Assembly: GCF_010671595.1 (NCBI RefSeq)
Contig: NZ_JAABOP010000002.1
Location: 372,001 to 436,000, forward strand
Source: Muriicola jejuensis
GTDB taxonomy: Bacteria > Bacteroidota > Bacteroidia > Flavobacteriales > Flavobacteriaceae
Reading direction: 5' to 3'
DNA: 64,000 bases
The notes under the pieces were generated by a model. That model saw only the letters and a list, made by a program, of their open reading frames with translations, was not told the origin of the DNA and did no database searches. The position numbers and the translations under genes are program-made. Each line of letters starts with the position of its first letter. Position 1 is the first letter of the stretch. This document shows, piece by piece, positions 36,083 to 46,754 of the stretch.

Positions 36083-36715
36083 CTAGAATTTAATGACCAT
36101 GGCGACCCCGTAATTCGGGGCAGATGTGATGGGATGGTTTTCCAAATAAGGCCTGACATCCAGGCTGAGGTCGTCATTGACATTGAACTGTTTCAGGTGG
36201 GCATCCACATTGGCATCGATAATATTGAAGGCATAAAGACCGATGGTGATCAACAAAGCCAGGTCGCGGTCTCTCTGGTATCTTTCCTGAGCGTCCTGCA
36301 GGGCCTCGTCCGAGAGGTCCGGACTTCCGGCTACGATCCCGCTCCCGTTGATATCGTAGAATTCATCATCCGTAAAACCGGCCCTTCGGCGTTTGAAGGC
36401 GGATCGGAAACGATCGTAGAGATCGTCGTTGTAGACATAGGCATATACACCGGTACCAATGGCTCCGTAAACGATAGGGACCTTCCAGTACCTGCGGTTG
36501 TATATCTGTCCCAGTCCGGGGAGTATGGCGGAATAAAAGGCTGCTTTGCTGGGAGCCAGGGGGTTTACTTTTTTCTTCTCGATACGGCCGTCGACAACGA
36601 TCCCTTTACCCTTGAGGTTGTTCCTCAGAGAATCCGTATCCGATTCCTTCTTCTGAGCATGGGACTGGGCCAAACAGAAAAACAGCAGGAGAAAAAAAAA
36701 AGGCCCCTTATTCAC
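36083..36715 (-). CDS. DUF5683 exported/membrane protein
   Basis: The 210-residue protein has a signal peptide (FFFLLLFFCLAQSHAQ) and a hydrophobic segment with the DUF5683 hallmark AILPGLGQIYNRRYWKVPIV, then YNDDLYDRFRSAFKRRR. Function is unknown; many flavobacteria keep it between parB and dapB. The start codon is GTG, within the 8 bp overlap with parB. Confidence 0.85.
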   Translation of the reverse strand: MNKGPFFFLLLFFCLAQSHAQKKESDTDSLRNNLKGKGIVVDGRIEKKKVNPLAPSKAAFYSAILPGLGQIYNRRYWKVPIVYGAIGTGVYAYVYNDDLYDRFRSAFKRRRAGFTDDEFYDINGSGIVAGSPDLSDEALQDAQERYQRDRDLALLITIGLYAFNIIDANVDAHLKQFNVNDDLSLDVRPYLENHPITSAPNYGVAMVIKF

Positions 36716-37613
36716 CAGTGATCAGTTTAATGATTCGGTTCAACTCCTCTTTGGACCTGAATGAGATGGTCATCTTCCCCTTTTCATTGTCCTGCGTATT
36801 CAGGGAGACATCGGTTTCCAGGTAGTGGGACAGGGCGATCTCGTTGTTGATAATAAAAAGGGACTTATCGGACCTTTTACTGACCGTTTTGTTCTGGACC
36901 TTCCCGGATTCGTGATATTTCCTCACGAGGTCCTCTGTTTGCCTCACAGAAAGACTGTTCTCAATGATCTGTTCGTAAATCTCAAGCTGGTCTGATCGCT
37001 TTTCGATGTTGACAAGTGCCCGGCCGTGGCCCATGGTGATAAAACCATCCCTCATCCCCGTCTGAATAATCGGGTCTAGTCTCAGCAGGCGCAGATAATT
37101 GGTGATGGTCGACCTTTTCTTGCCCACCCGGTCACTCAATTTTTCCTGTGTCAGTTCGATCTCTTCGATCAGGCGCTGATAGGACAGGGCGATCTCTATG
37201 GGGTCGAGGTCTTCCCTTTGAATATTTTCCACCAGGGCCATTTCAAGGGATTCCTGGTCATTGGCGATTCGGATGTAGGCCGGGATAGTCTCCAGACCGA
37301 CCAACCTGGAGGCCCTGTAACGGCGCTCCCCCGATACCAGCTGGTATTTGTTGAAGTCCAGTTTCCTGACCGTAATCGGCTGTATGACCCCGAGTTCCCT
37401 GATAGAGGAGGCGAGCTCCTGAAGGGCTTCATCATTGAAGTTAGACCTGGGCTGGAACGGGTTTACATCTATGGAGTCGAGATCGAGTTCCACGATATTT
37501 CCGACCACCTTATCCGCATTCTTGTCGGAGACGGATCGAATGTCGTTCTCAGGGTCTTTAAGCAAGGCCGATAATCCGCGGCCCAGGGCCTGTTTTTTGG
37601 TAGCTTTTGCCAT
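36708..37613 (-). CDS. parB: Chromosome partitioning protein ParB
   Basis: The 301-residue protein has the ParB CTPase/N-terminal domain (VNPFQPRSNFNDEALQELAS, SGERRYRASRLVGLETIPAY), then the helix-turn-helix (LSDRVGKKRSTITNYLRLLR) and a dimerisation C-terminus. ParB binds parS sites and loads as a clamp around the chromosome origin region, with ParA. The start overlaps the parA stop by one base (TAATG). I did not find a parS palindrome in the window by eye. Confidence 0.95.
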   Translation of the reverse strand: MAKATKKQALGRGLSALLKDPENDIRSVSDKNADKVVGNIVELDLDSIDVNPFQPRSNFNDEALQELASSIRELGVIQPITVRKLDFNKYQLVSGERRYRASRLVGLETIPAYIRIANDQESLEMALVENIQREDLDPIEIALSYQRLIEEIELTQEKLSDRVGKKRSTITNYLRLLRLDPIIQTGMRDGFITMGHGRALVNIEKRSDQLEIYEQIIENSLSVRQTEDLVRKYHESGKVQNKTVSKRSDKSLFIINNEIALSHYLETDVSLNTQDNEKGKMTISFRSKEELNRIIKLITGE

Positions 37614-38386
37614 TACACTTTCTCTTTGTTCTTCTTGAGAAGCTCGTTGGCCATATTCAGGTAATTAACTGCTCCTTTACTGCTGGCATCGTATTTTATA
37701 ATGCTTTCCCCATAGCTAGGCGCTTCTCCAAGCCTTACATTCCTCTGGATGATCGTATCGAAGACCATGTCCGAGAAATGTTTCTTCACTTCCTCCACTA
37801 CCTGGTTAGACAAGCGGAGCCGGGCGTCGTACATGGTGAGTACCATGCCTTCTATGTCGAGGTCCGGATTGTGGATGCGCTGAACGCTCTTGATCGTATT
37901 CAACAGTTTCCCGAGGCCCTCAAGGGCAAAATACTCGCACTGTATGGGGATGATCACCGAATCAGCCGCTGTCAGTGCGTTAAGGGTGAGTAACCCCAGG
38001 GAAGGGGCGCAATCGATCAGGATATAATCGTAGTCCTCCTTCAGGTCTACAATGGCCTTCTTCATCATATACTCCCTGTCATCCTTATCCACCAGTTCGA
38101 TCTCTATGGCCACCAGGTCTATGTGGGAGGGGATCAGGTCCACGTTGGGAGAGGAGGTCTTTATAATGGTTTCTTTTGCGGAACAGCTATGCTCCAGTAC
38201 CTGATAAGTTCCGAGATCCACGGATTCTACGTCAATTCCGAGGCCGGAGGTCGCATTCGCCTGGGGATCCGCATCGATCAGGAGTACCTTTTTTTCCAAA
38301 ACACCGAGGGAGGCAGCCAGGTTAACTGTGGTAGTGGTTTTACCCACCCCGCCCTTTTGGTTTGCAATAGCAATAATTTTGCCCAT
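37613..38386 (-). CDS. parA: Chromosome partitioning ATPase ParA
   Basis: The 257-residue protein has the deviant Walker A IANQKGGVGKTTTTVNLAAS, DYILIDCAPSLGLLTLNALT (Walker B) and the ParA length. It drives origin segregation with ParB. I choose the ATG at 38386 (MGKIIAIANQKGG), as usual in the family; an ATG two codons upstream (38392) is equally possible. It heads the operon parA-parB-DUF5683-dapB-lepB-wbqC-like-DUF6122. Confidence 0.95.
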   Translation of the reverse strand: MGKIIAIANQKGGVGKTTTTVNLAASLGVLEKKVLLIDADPQANATSGLGIDVESVDLGTYQVLEHSCSAKETIIKTSSPNVDLIPSHIDLVAIEIELVDKDDREYMMKKAIVDLKEDYDYILIDCAPSLGLLTLNALTAADSVIIPIQCEYFALEGLGKLLNTIKSVQRIHNPDLDIEGMVLTMYDARLRLSNQVVEEVKKHFSDMVFDTIIQRNVRLGEAPSYGESIIKYDASSKGAVNYLNMANELLKKNKEKV

Positions 38387-38529
38387 CGTCATAGTAAGTT
38401 AGGGGTTAAAAATACAATTATTTGACCAGCCAGAAAATGTATTTTGTTAACAGAAAGTGGATAACTCTGGGAGGTTCGGTCCGATATGAGACCCCAGATG
38501 CATCCGGTAATAAGGCAGGTGTTATCCCC

Positions 38530-40674
38530 TTAGTCGAGTAGGATCTCCAGGATCTGAATGGCGGCATCGCTGATCCTGGTACCCGGGCCAAAAACGGCCA
38601 CGGCCCCGGAGTCGAACAAATAATCGTAGTCCTGTTTTGGAATCACTCCTCCCACGATCACCATGATATCGCTCCTGCCGTATTTTCTGAGAGCCTCTAT
38701 GACCTGGGGGACCAGGGTCTTATGTCCTCCGGCCAGGGAGGAGACCCCCAGGATATGAACGTCGTTTTCCACGGCTTGTTTGGCGGCTTCTTCCGGGGTC
38801 TGAAAAAGCGGGCCGATGTCCACATCAAATCCCAGGTCGGCATAGCCCGTGGCGACCACTTTGGCACCCCGATCGTGTCCGTCCTGTCCCATCTTTGCGA
38901 TCATGATACGGGGTCTGCGCCCGTCCTGAAGGGCGAAGGCGTCCGCTAGTTGCCGGGCTTTCTTAAAGTTCTCGTCGTCCTTGATTTCTTTGGAATACAC
39001 TCCTGAAAAGGTCTGGATTTTAGCGTTGTAACGGTTGAATACGGCCTCCAGAGCACTGCTGATCTCCCCCAGGGTAGCCCTTTTGCGGGCCGCATCCACG
39101 GCTAAAGCTAACAAATTAAGCTCATTTTTTCCGTTTGATTCTTCCGACTTTTTACGGGCTGCCTCAGTGAGCCGGTCCAGGGCCTCGCCAACTGCCCTGG
39201 CATCCCTTTCCTTTTTGATTTTTTCAAGCCTCTCGATCTGCTGTTTTCTCACCTTGGCGTTGTCTACTTCCAGGATCTGCAACATTTCTTCTTCTTCCAG
39301 CCTATATTTGTTCATCCCCACGATGATATCCTGCCCGCTGTCTATACGGGCCTGTTTTTTGGCCGCCGCTTCCTCTATCCTCAGCTTGGGGATCCCGGCC
39401 TCAATCGCCTTGGTCATCCCCCCCAGTTCCTCGACCTCTTCGATCAACTTCCAGGCTTTCCTGGCCAGGGCATCGGTGAGGTATTCCACATAATAGGAAC
39501 CGGCCCATGGGTCTACCGTCCTTGTGATCCCGGTCTCCTCCTGCAGGTAGATCTGTGTATTCCTCGCGATCCTCGCCGAGAAATCCGTGGGCAAGGCGAT
39601 GGCCTCATCCAGGGCGTTGGTGTGCAGGCTCTGGGTGCCACCGAAGGCCGCAGCCGCAGCTTCAATGGTCGTCCTGGCTACATTGTTAAAAGGGTCCTGC
39701 TCGGTCAGGCTCCATCCACTGGTCTGACAATGGGTCCGCAAGGCCAGGGATTTGTCGTTTTGAGGGTTGAACTGACTTACCAGTTTTGCCCAGAGCATAC
39801 GTCCTGCCCTAAGCTTGGCGATCTCCATAAAATGGTTCATCCCAATGGCCCAGAAAAAAGACAGGCGGGGTGCAAAGGCGTCTATATCCAGGCCGGCTTT
39901 CAGGCCTGTCCTGATATATTCAAGGCCGTCTGCCAGGGTATACGCCAGTTCGATATCCGCCGTGGCGCCCGCCTCGTGCATATGGTAGCCGGAGATACTG
40001 ATGCTGTTGAACCGGGGCATAAACCGACTTGTAAATTCGAAGATGTCTGCTACGATCTTCATGGATGGCCCGGGGGGATAGATATAGGTATTCCGGACCA
40101 TGAATTCTTTTAGGATGTCATTCTGAATGGTGCCTGCGAGTTTTTCCGGGGGTACGCCCTGCTCTTCGGCTGCCACGATGTAAAAGGCCATGATGGGAAG
40201 GACCGCCCCGTTCATAGTCATGGACACGGACATCTGGTCTAAGGGGATCCCGTCAAAGAGGATCTTCATGTCCTCTACGCTGTCGATCGCCACTCCCGCC
40301 TTGCCCACGTCTCCCTGAACCCGATCATGGTCGCTGTCATACCCCCGGTGGGTGGGGAGGTCGAAGGCCACTGAAAGCCCTTTCTGACCTGCGGCCAGGT
40401 TCCTCCTGTAGAAGGCGTTGCTTTCTTCAGCCGTGGAAAATCCTGCATACTGCCGAATGGTCCAGGGCCGTTGCACGTACATGGTGGGGTAGGGTCCCCT
40501 GAGGAATGGCGGGATCCCGGCAGCAAAGTCGAGGTGTTCCAGGTCAGAGATATCTTCCTTCTTAAATCGCCGGGGCAGGTCGATCCCCTCAGCAAAAAGG
40601 GCGGTCCTTTCTGCTCCTGTGAAAGTGTCAGAATGGCCTTCAAGTTTCATATTTTGCAGGTTCTTCCTATTCAT
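38530..40674 (-). CDS. scpA: Methylmalonyl-CoA mutase, large (B12-binding) subunit
   Basis: The 714-residue subunit has the mutase barrel ([20 protein letters not shown]) and a C-terminal cobalamin domain with the D-x-H-x-x-G motif in [20 protein letters not shown] and the glycine-rich [11 protein letters not shown]. It interconverts methylmalonyl-CoA and succinyl-CoA by a radical mechanism. I start at the ATG at 40674, which overlaps the small subunit stop by 8 bp; the frame is open 87 bp further but would sit inside the small-subunit gene. It is the last gene of the mutase operon and faces, across udk, the acyl-CoA carboxylase genes. Confidence 0.95.
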   Translation of the reverse strand: MNRKNLQNMKLEGHSDTFTGAERTALFAEGIDLPRRFKKEDISDLEHLDFAAGIPPFLRGPYPTMYVQRPWTIRQYAGFSTAEESNAFYRRNLAAGQKGLSVAFDLPTHRGYDSDHDRVQGDVGKAGVAIDSVEDMKILFDGIPLDQMSVSMTMNGAVLPIMAFYIVAAEEQGVPPEKLAGTIQNDILKEFMVRNTYIYPPGPSMKIVADIFEFTSRFMPRFNSISISGYHMHEAGATADIELAYTLADGLEYIRTGLKAGLDIDAFAPRLSFFWAIGMNHFMEIAKLRAGRMLWAKLVSQFNPQNDKSLALRTHCQTSGWSLTEQDPFNNVARTTIEAAAAAFGGTQSLHTNALDEAIALPTDFSARIARNTQIYLQEETGITRTVDPWAGSYYVEYLTDALARKAWKLIEEVEELGGMTKAIEAGIPKLRIEEAAAKKQARIDSGQDIIVGMNKYRLEEEEMLQILEVDNAKVRKQQIERLEKIKKERDARAVGEALDRLTEAARKKSEESNGKNELNLLALAVDAARKRATLGEISSALEAVFNRYNAKIQTFSGVYSKEIKDDENFKKARQLADAFALQDGRRPRIMIAKMGQDGHDRGAKVVATGYADLGFDVDIGPLFQTPEEAAKQAVENDVHILGVSSLAGGHKTLVPQVIEALRKYGRSDIMVIVGGVIPKQDYDYLFDSGAVAVFGPGTRISDAAIQILEILLD

Positions 40675-42046
40675 GCTCCAGTCTTTTTTTCTCCATGTTC
40701 TCTGCCAGCCTCTTTTCCAGGATAGGCTCCAAAAGGGTCTTTTCCGCCCGCTTCTGTGCAAAAGGAGTAACCTCCAACTCTCCTTTCATACGGTCCTCAG
40801 GGTTGGAGTAGGCATTCGTCCCGACCAGTACCAGTTCGTTTTGGTCAAAAGATTCCTGCTCCTTAGCCGCCTGCTCACGGATCTTCTTTTGTATGACGTG
40901 TTTTTTAAGGGCGGAGAGGAAGCCCCCTGAGGCTTCTATGGATTTAAATACCGCCAAAGCCTTTTTGGCCAGCTGGGAGGTCAGGGTCTCTATGTAATAC
41001 GCCCCGTCTGCCGGATTGCTCACGGAGCCCAGGTAGGCCTCTTCCTTGAGGATCAGTAGCTGGTTCCTCGCGATGCGGTCACCAAATGGGTTTTCCTTGT
41101 GATAGAGTGCGTCGTAGGGCAGGTTGAGGACCGTGTCTGCCCCTCCGTTCACCGCCGCCATGCATTCCATGGTGGTCCTCAACATATTGGCGTTGTATTC
41201 GTAAAGGGTCTTGTTCCTCCGGGTAGGGCGGGCGATAATGTGGCAATCTTCCGGAGCCCCAAACTCCCGGGCAAGGGAAGCCCATAATAACCTCATGGCC
41301 CTGAGTTTAGCGATCTCGAAAAAATAATTGGAATCCACGGCCATCCTGAAAACGGGTTGCCGGAATGATTTCTCTTTTCCTTCGGATGCAAGGAGGTGCA
41401 TGTATTCACAGGCATGGGCCAGGGTATATGCCAATTGTTGCACCCGGGTGGCACCGGCATTCTGGTAGAGGGTTCCATCCACAGAAAAAGGGTGTATACC
41501 AAACTGGCCACGGATAAGACCCACGCCCATCTCCAGGTCCTGTTTCATGGAATGGTGCCAGTTGCCGGTTCGGGCCAGTTGCCCGATGACATCCCAATGC
41601 AGGAATAAGGGCCCTTTTCCGGTACGAATAACGGAATTGTATTGTTCGGTGAATGAGTGGGATATGAAGGGTATCTCAAAATGCAAGGGAACCGTGCTGA
41701 GCTCCTTATCTGTTAAAAGATCTTTTAGATCGAACTCCTCTTCGACCTTAAAATAGAGGCTTTCAGCTCCTTTTTCGAGGGCTTCTAACGCCTTTTCCCT
41801 GGCTGTTTTGGCGTCCTTGGCGTCAATGATCTGTCCGATTATCCAGCCATCGGGAGATTTAATGTGCCGCTCGGCGAGGCCTTGCAGGTCCTCTGCATGG
41901 TAGAAGGGTTTTACCTTGAGTTGGTCCGGGCTGTCCCATACCAGGAGGTCATTGTAGTCCTTTCCCTTGAGCCCTACCTGTATTTGCTGCTTCCACTCCT
42001 TTGCGGTCACGGGCGGGAAATCGTAGAAAGGGGTCTTACTCTTCAT
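40667..42046 (-). CDS. mutA: Methylmalonyl-CoA mutase, small subunit
   Basis: The 459-residue subunit resembles the mutase barrel ([40 protein letters not shown] with one residue differing) but stops before a cobalamin-binding domain, as expected for the non-catalytic beta subunit of heterodimeric mutases. It overlaps the large subunit by 8 bp and the divIC-like gene by 11 bp, so the genes are translationally coupled. Confidence 0.93.
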   Translation of the reverse strand: MKSKTPFYDFPPVTAKEWKQQIQVGLKGKDYNDLLVWDSPDQLKVKPFYHAEDLQGLAERHIKSPDGWIIGQIIDAKDAKTAREKALEALEKGAESLYFKVEEEFDLKDLLTDKELSTVPLHFEIPFISHSFTEQYNSVIRTGKGPLFLHWDVIGQLARTGNWHHSMKQDLEMGVGLIRGQFGIHPFSVDGTLYQNAGATRVQQLAYTLAHACEYMHLLASEGKEKSFRQPVFRMAVDSNYFFEIAKLRAMRLLWASLAREFGAPEDCHIIARPTRRNKTLYEYNANMLRTTMECMAAVNGGADTVLNLPYDALYHKENPFGDRIARNQLLILKEEAYLGSVSNPADGAYYIETLTSQLAKKALAVFKSIEASGGFLSALKKHVIQKKIREQAAKEQESFDQNELVLVGTNAYSNPEDRMKGELEVTPFAQKRAEKTLLEPILEKRLAENMEKKRLEHE

Positions 42047-42371
42047 CTTTTTTGTTTTTCAGGCTGTCCTCGTATTCAATGAGGTAGATCTCTTCTTCCT
42101 TTTTCTTAAGGTAGTACTTTTCCCTGGCGAATTTTTCGAGTTCCTCGGGATCCGACAGCAATTCGAGCGTTTTGCGGTCCTTTTCGATCTCGCTTTTCAG
42201 GAATTCCTTTTGTTTTTCAAGGTCGTTTATCTGTTTTTGCAATTCCCTATGGATCAAGAGGGAGTTCGTATCGAAAAAGACCATCCATACCACAAAGGCG
42301 GTCAGGACCACTACATACAAATTAGTGGCGATGGAAAACCATTTCTTCTTTCTCAGGTCCTTTAATCCCAT
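42036..42371 (-). CDS. FtsB/DivIC-type septum formation initiator
   Basis: The 111-residue protein has one N-terminal membrane helix (LYVVVLTAFVVWMVFF) and then a coiled coil (LQKQINDLEKQKEFLKSEIE) with the family end PEELEKFAREKYYLKKKEEE. FtsB/DivIC proteins join FtsL and FtsQ at the division site. It lies between udk (5 bp) and the mutase small subunit (overlap), so a cell-division gene is co-transcribed with a metabolic enzyme. Confidence 0.9.
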   Translation of the reverse strand: MGLKDLRKKKWFSIATNLYVVVLTAFVVWMVFFDTNSLLIHRELQKQINDLEKQKEFLKSEIEKDRKTLELLSDPEELEKFAREKYYLKKKEEEIYLIEYEDSLKNKKDEE

Positions 42372-42376
42372 ACCGC

Positions 42377-42985
42377 TCAGTTCAATTTGTCATTAATTAT
42401 GGTCCTCACAATGTCTACGGCCACCGTATTGTATTTGTTGTTGGGAATGATGATATCTGCGTATTCCTTGGTAGGCTCTATGAACTGGTCGTGCATGGGT
42501 TTTAGGGTGGTCTGGTACCTGGTCAGGACCTCCTGCAGGTCTCTTCCCCTCTCGTGTATATCCCGTTTGAGCCTTCTTATGAGCCTTTCGTCTGAGTCGG
42601 CGTGGACGAAGATCTTGATGTCGAACATCTTGCGGATTTCAGGATGGGTGAGTATCAGAATGCCTTCCACGATCATCACCTTCCGGGGATGGGTCCTGAT
42701 GACGTCGCCCGTCCGGTTGTGTTTTGAAAAAGAGTAGACGGGCTGGTCAATGGGTTGCCCATTTCGGAGTAAGCCGAGGTGCTCTCTCAACAGATCAAAA
42801 TCGATGGCCCGGGGATGGTCAAAGTTGATCTTTGCCCTTTCTTCATAGGACAGATGGGAAAGATCGTTGTAATAGGAATCCTGAGAGATCACTCCAACCT
42901 CTTTCTCCGGTATCTCATTGATGATCTGGTTGACTACCGTGGTCTTTCCGCATCCCGTGCCTCCGGCAATCCCAATGATAAGCAT
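42377..42985 (-). CDS. udk: Uridine kinase
   Basis: The 202-residue protein has the P-loop GIAGGTGCGKTTVVNQI at its start, then SQDSYYNDLSHLSYEERAKI and NFDHPRAIDFDLL, the uridine/cytidine kinase pattern. It phosphorylates uridine and cytidine in pyrimidine salvage. It heads the operon udk-divIC-mutA-scpA and has a promoter box 17 bp upstream. Confidence 0.94.
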   Translation of the reverse strand: MLIIGIAGGTGCGKTTVVNQIINEIPEKEVGVISQDSYYNDLSHLSYEERAKINFDHPRAIDFDLLREHLGLLRNGQPIDQPVYSFSKHNRTGDVIRTHPRKVMIVEGILILTHPEIRKMFDIKIFVHADSDERLIRRLKRDIHERGRDLQEVLTRYQTTLKPMHDQFIEPTKEYADIIIPNNKYNTVAVDIVRTIINDKLN

Positions 42986-43002
42986 GCAGTTTACTTTTTG
43001 TT

Positions 43003-43010
43003 CAAAAATA
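43003..43010 (-). promoter_or_regulatory. -7 promoter box of the udk-divIC-mutase operon
   Basis: The minus strand reads TATTTTTG, 17 bp before the udk ATG. The rest of the 262 bp region up to 43247 holds nothing else I can name; the plus-strand carboxylase promoter is not clear (TATCTTGC at 43209 is the nearest). Confidence 0.55.
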
Positions 43011-43247
43011 AGGGTTTTAACCTTTACTTGTCGCCTGCCTGGCCGATGAATTTGCCCCGGTATCTTTACCCTCCGGAACCCGATGTGCTTTTTATAGAAT
43101 TCAGGCGCAACATCTCTTTAAATCTGCTTGTCCTCGAGGCAGAACTATCCTTCCCCGGGCCCAAAAGGACATGGGTAAATAAATTTCACCCCCTTTTTAA
43201 TTTTACATATCTTGCCTGTGGTACGCAATAAAAACAACTTCCGCGAT

Positions 43248-43733
43248 ATGCCTAAACCGTATAAGGTTACTGTCAATGGGACCTACGATTTTGAATTGTC
43301 TGAAAAGGATCTGGAGTCCCTCGACATCCTGAAAACCTCCACATCGAGGTACCACGTATTAAAGGAAAATGAACCCTTTCCCTCAGAGGTCCTCTCGAGC
43401 GATTTTAATGGGAAGACCTATCGCATTAAGGTCAGGAATGACATTTACGAGGTGCGTCTTCAAAATGAACTGGACCAGCAGATATCCCGGATGGGATTTT
43501 CACTCGGCTCTGTCAAGAATATCACTGCCATCTCGGCGCCTATGCCCGGACTCATACTTGAGATCAGGGTCAGGGAAGGGGATCAGGTCGCCGAGGACGC
43601 TCCTTTGCTGATCCTGGAGGCCATGAAGATGGAGAATGTGATCACTTCCCCGAGGGAGGGTGTCATCGAGAGCATTTCCGTCAAGGTGGGTGAATCGGTA
43701 GACAAGAAACAATTGCTCATTACATACGCCTAA
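43248..43733 (+). CDS. Biotin carboxyl carrier subunit of an acyl-CoA carboxylase
   Basis: From the ATG at 43248 the protein has 161 residues. It ends in a biotinyl domain with the canonical LILEAMKMENVI, in which K127 carries biotin; the hinge P-M-P-G-L is also present. Unlike long accB proteins it has an N-terminal region of acyl-CoA-carboxylase type. The carried carboxyl group passes between the biotin carboxylase and the carboxyltransferase encoded next. It starts the carrier-carboxylase-transferase operon. Confidence 0.9.
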   Translation: MPKPYKVTVNGTYDFELSEKDLESLDILKTSTSRYHVLKENEPFPSEVLSSDFNGKTYRIKVRNDIYEVRLQNELDQQISRMGFSLGSVKNITAISAPMPGLILEIRVREGDQVAEDAPLLILEAMKMENVITSPREGVIESISVKVGESVDKKQLLITYA

Positions 43734-43746
43734 AGTCCGAAACTTT

Positions 43747-45189
43747 ATGAAAAAAATACTGGTCGCAAATCGGGGTGAGATCGCCATTAGGGTCATGAGG
43801 ACCGCCAGGAAAATGGGCATCAAGACCATTGCCGTGTATTCCACGGCAGACCGCCATGCCCCTCACGTAAAATTTGCGGATGAAGCCGTCTGCATAGGGG
43901 AAGCCCCTTCTAAAGAATCCTACCTCAACGGGAAGAGGATTATAGAGGAAGCCACTCGTCTCGGGGCCGATGCTATACATCCCGGATATGGGTTCCTGAG
44001 TGAGAATGCCGCTTTTGCAAAGGCGGTGACCGAGAGTGGGATCACCTTTATAGGCCCGGGTCCCAGGGCCATCGAAATGATGGGCAGCAAACTGGCAGCC
44101 AAGGAAGCGGTCAAAAAATATGATATCCCCATGGTCCCCGGGGTCGATGAGGCTATTTCCGATGTGAATAAAGCCAGGGCTATTGCCAGGGAGATCGGGT
44201 TCCCGATCCTTATCAAGGCTTCGGCAGGTGGAGGGGGAAAAGGCATGCGGATCGTGGAAAAGGAAAAAGACCTGGAATCACAGATGGAACGCGCTATTTC
44301 GGAGGCCACCTCGGCATTCGGGGACGGTTCTGTATTTATCGAAAAGTATGTGAGTTCTCCCAGGCATATAGAAATACAGATCATGGCAGACTCCCATGGG
44401 AACATCCTGTATTTCTTTGAACGCGAATGCAGTATACAACGCCGCCACCAGAAAGTAGTGGAGGAGGCACCCTCCGCTATCCTTACCCCGGAATTAAGGC
44501 GGGAAATGGGCATTGCCGCCACCAAGGTGGCTCGTTCCTGTTACTATCTGGGTGCGGGGACCGTGGAATTCCTGATGGACGCAGGCCACAATTTCTATTT
44601 CCTCGAGATGAATACGAGGCTGCAGGTTGAACATCCAGTAACGGAGTTGGTTACCGGGGTAGACCTGGTAGAACTTCAGATCCGGGTTGCCAGGGGAGAA
44701 GAACTGCCTATGAAACAGGAAGACCTGACCATCAGGGGACATGCTCTGGAACTCCGCGTGTATGCAGAAGATCCTCTTAACAATTTTCTGCCAAGCGTCG
44801 GGACACTGGAGAGATATCGCCTGCCGTCAGGGGAGGGGATACGGGTAGACAACGGCTTTGAGGAGGGGATGGAGATCCCCATTTTCTATGACCCTATGCT
44901 AGCCAAGTTATGCACGTACGGCAAGAGCCGGCAGGAAGCCATTCAGCGTATGATCGAGGCCATAGACCAGTACGAAGTGGAAGGAATACAGACCACATTG
45001 CCCTTCGGTCGATTTGTATGTGAGCACGAAGCCTTCCGCAGCGGACAGTTCGACACCCATTTTGTTAAGAACCACTATTCCCCTGAAGTGCTTTTGAAAA
45101 AGGAACAGGAAGAAGCTCGGATTGCAGCACATATCGCGTTAAAAAAATACCTTGAAGATCAGAAATCGTTAAGGATACCAACTTCATAG
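43747..45189 (+). CDS. accC: Biotin carboxylase subunit of an acyl-CoA (propionyl-CoA) carboxylase
   Basis: The 480-residue ATP-grasp enzyme has KILVANRGEIAIRVMRTARK, KASAGGGGKGMRIVEKE, QRRHQKVVEEAPSA and EMNTRLQVEHPVTELVTG. It carboxylates biotin on the carrier protein from bicarbonate and ATP. It is separated from the carrier gene by 13 bp. The neighbouring carboxyltransferase and the divergent methylmalonyl-CoA mutase suggest propionyl-CoA as the acyl substrate, rather than acetyl-CoA for fatty acid synthesis; that assignment is by context. The symbol refers to the subunit type. Confidence 0.93.
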   Translation: MKKILVANRGEIAIRVMRTARKMGIKTIAVYSTADRHAPHVKFADEAVCIGEAPSKESYLNGKRIIEEATRLGADAIHPGYGFLSENAAFAKAVTESGITFIGPGPRAIEMMGSKLAAKEAVKKYDIPMVPGVDEAISDVNKARAIAREIGFPILIKASAGGGGKGMRIVEKEKDLESQMERAISEATSAFGDGSVFIEKYVSSPRHIEIQIMADSHGNILYFFERECSIQRRHQKVVEEAPSAILTPELRREMGIAATKVARSCYYLGAGTVEFLMDAGHNFYFLEMNTRLQVEHPVTELVTGVDLVELQIRVARGEELPMKQEDLTIRGHALELRVYAEDPLNNFLPSVGTLERYRLPSGEGIRVDNGFEEGMEIPIFYDPMLAKLCTYGKSRQEAIQRMIEAIDQYEVEGIQTTLPFGRFVCEHEAFRSGQFDTHFVKNHYSPEVLLKKEQEEARIAAHIALKKYLEDQKSLRIPTS

Positions 45190-45192
45190 AAG

Positions 45193-46734
45193 ATGAGCTC
45201 GAATATTGAGAAATTGAATGAACGTATAACCCAGGCCAAACTGGGTGGGGGTCAGAAGCGGATAGACCGCCAACACCAGAACAAAAAACTGACAGCCCGT
45301 GAACGCGTCGAATACCTCCTGGATGAAGGATCCTTTGAGGAGATGGGCATACTGGTCACCCACAGGACGACCGATTTCGGGATGGATAAGGAGATCTATT
45401 TCGGGGATGGGGTGGTCACGGGCTATGGAACCATCCATGGAAGGCTGGTCTATGTATACGCCCAGGACTTTACCGTTTTTGGCGGGGCCTTGTCGGAAAC
45501 ACATGCCGAGAAGATCTGCAAGATCATGGACCTGGCGATGAACGTAGGCGCACCTGTCATCGGGCTCAACGACTCAGGGGGAGCCAGGATTCAGGAAGGC
45601 GTTAGGTCCCTGGGGGGCTACGCCGATATCTTTTACCGCAATGTAAAGGCTTCCGGGGTCATTCCCCAGCTATCCGCCATCATGGGGCCATGTGCCGGTG
45701 GGGCCGTCTACTCACCGGCGATCACAGATTTTACACTGATGGTAGAGGGAACCAGCTATATGTTCGTCACCGGACCCAACGTGGTCAAGACCGTGACCAA
45801 TGAGGAGGTTACCTCGGAAGAACTGGGAGGAGCCAGTGCCCACGCCATCAAATCAGGGGTAGCCCATAAAACTTCCTCCAATGACGTGGAATGCCTGGAA
45901 GACCTGAAGAACCTGCTGAGTTACCTCCCACAAAGCCATAAGGAAAAGCCAATGGACCTCCCTTTCGAATTGGGGGAAGAGTACAGGGACGTTTTGGAAA
46001 CCATCGTACCGGACAGTCCCAACAAACCGTATGATATGCACGAGGTGATCCGGGGGATCATAGACGAGGGCAGCTTTTATGAGATCCACAAGGATTTTGC
46101 CGAGAATATCATTGTAGGCTTTGCCCGTATGGCAGGGAAAAGTATTGGAATCGTGGCAAACCAGCCCATGTTCCTGGCCGGGGTGCTGGACGTGAACTCA
46201 TCCCGGAAAGCGGCCCGTTTTACCCGTTTCTGCGACAGTTTCAATATCCCGCTTCTGGTCCTGGTGGATGTGCCCGGCTTCCTGCCCGGAACGGACCAGG
46301 AATGGAATGGGATCATCGTGCACGGGGCCAAGCTGCTGTATGCCCTGAGCGAGGCCACGGTGCCCAAGGTCACCGTGATCACTCGTAAAGCGTATGGGGG
46401 TGCTTACGACGTAATGAATTCCAAGCATATTGGCGCCGATTTCAACTACGCCTGGCCCACGGCAGAGATCGCGGTAATGGGAGCGAAAGGAGCCAGTGAG
46501 ATCATCTTTCGGAAAGAGATCAGGGAAGCGGAGGATACCGCAAAAGAACTGGCAGAGAAGGAAGCCGAATACGCAGAGAAATTTGCTAACCCTTTTAAGG
46601 CGGCCAGGAGGGGATTTATTGACGAAGTGATCCTGCCCAGGGAAACGAGGAGGAAACTCATCAAGACCTTCAGCATGCTCGAGAATAAAGACGTGTCCAT
46701 GCCGCCGAAGAAACACGGAAATATCCCTCTTTAG
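45193..46734 (+). CDS. pccB: Propionyl-CoA-type carboxyltransferase, beta subunit
   Basis: The 513-residue protein is a crotonase-fold carboxyltransferase of the acyl-CoA carboxylase type: [58 protein letters not shown] and [20 protein letters not shown]. It moves carboxyl from biotin to propionyl-CoA. With both N- and C-terminal halves fused in one chain it is a complete beta subunit. It is 3 bp after the biotin carboxylase gene. Products would feed the B12-dependent mutase divergent from the operon; an epimerase is not in view. Confidence 0.93.
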   Translation: MSSNIEKLNERITQAKLGGGQKRIDRQHQNKKLTARERVEYLLDEGSFEEMGILVTHRTTDFGMDKEIYFGDGVVTGYGTIHGRLVYVYAQDFTVFGGALSETHAEKICKIMDLAMNVGAPVIGLNDSGGARIQEGVRSLGGYADIFYRNVKASGVIPQLSAIMGPCAGGAVYSPAITDFTLMVEGTSYMFVTGPNVVKTVTNEEVTSEELGGASAHAIKSGVAHKTSSNDVECLEDLKNLLSYLPQSHKEKPMDLPFELGEEYRDVLETIVPDSPNKPYDMHEVIRGIIDEGSFYEIHKDFAENIIVGFARMAGKSIGIVANQPMFLAGVLDVNSSRKAARFTRFCDSFNIPLLVLVDVPGFLPGTDQEWNGIIVHGAKLLYALSEATVPKVTVITRKAYGGAYDVMNSKHIGADFNYAWPTAEIAVMGAKGASEIIFRKEIREAEDTAKELAEKEAEYAEKFANPFKAARRGFIDEVILPRETRRKLIKTFSMLENKDVSMPPKKHGNIPL

Positions 46735-46754
46735 GTATCCTTTGAAATCGCGGA

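Noticed and set aside
38440-38480. Possible DnaA box near parA (minus strand TTATCCACT)
   Set aside because: It differs from TTATCCACA at one base and stands alone, with no cluster or AT-rich unwinding region. Not enough for an origin.
42986-43247. Open plus-strand frame from 42779 into the intergenic region
   Set aside because: It mostly mirrors udk on the other strand and lacks conserved motifs or a promoter; I treat the region as regulatory only.
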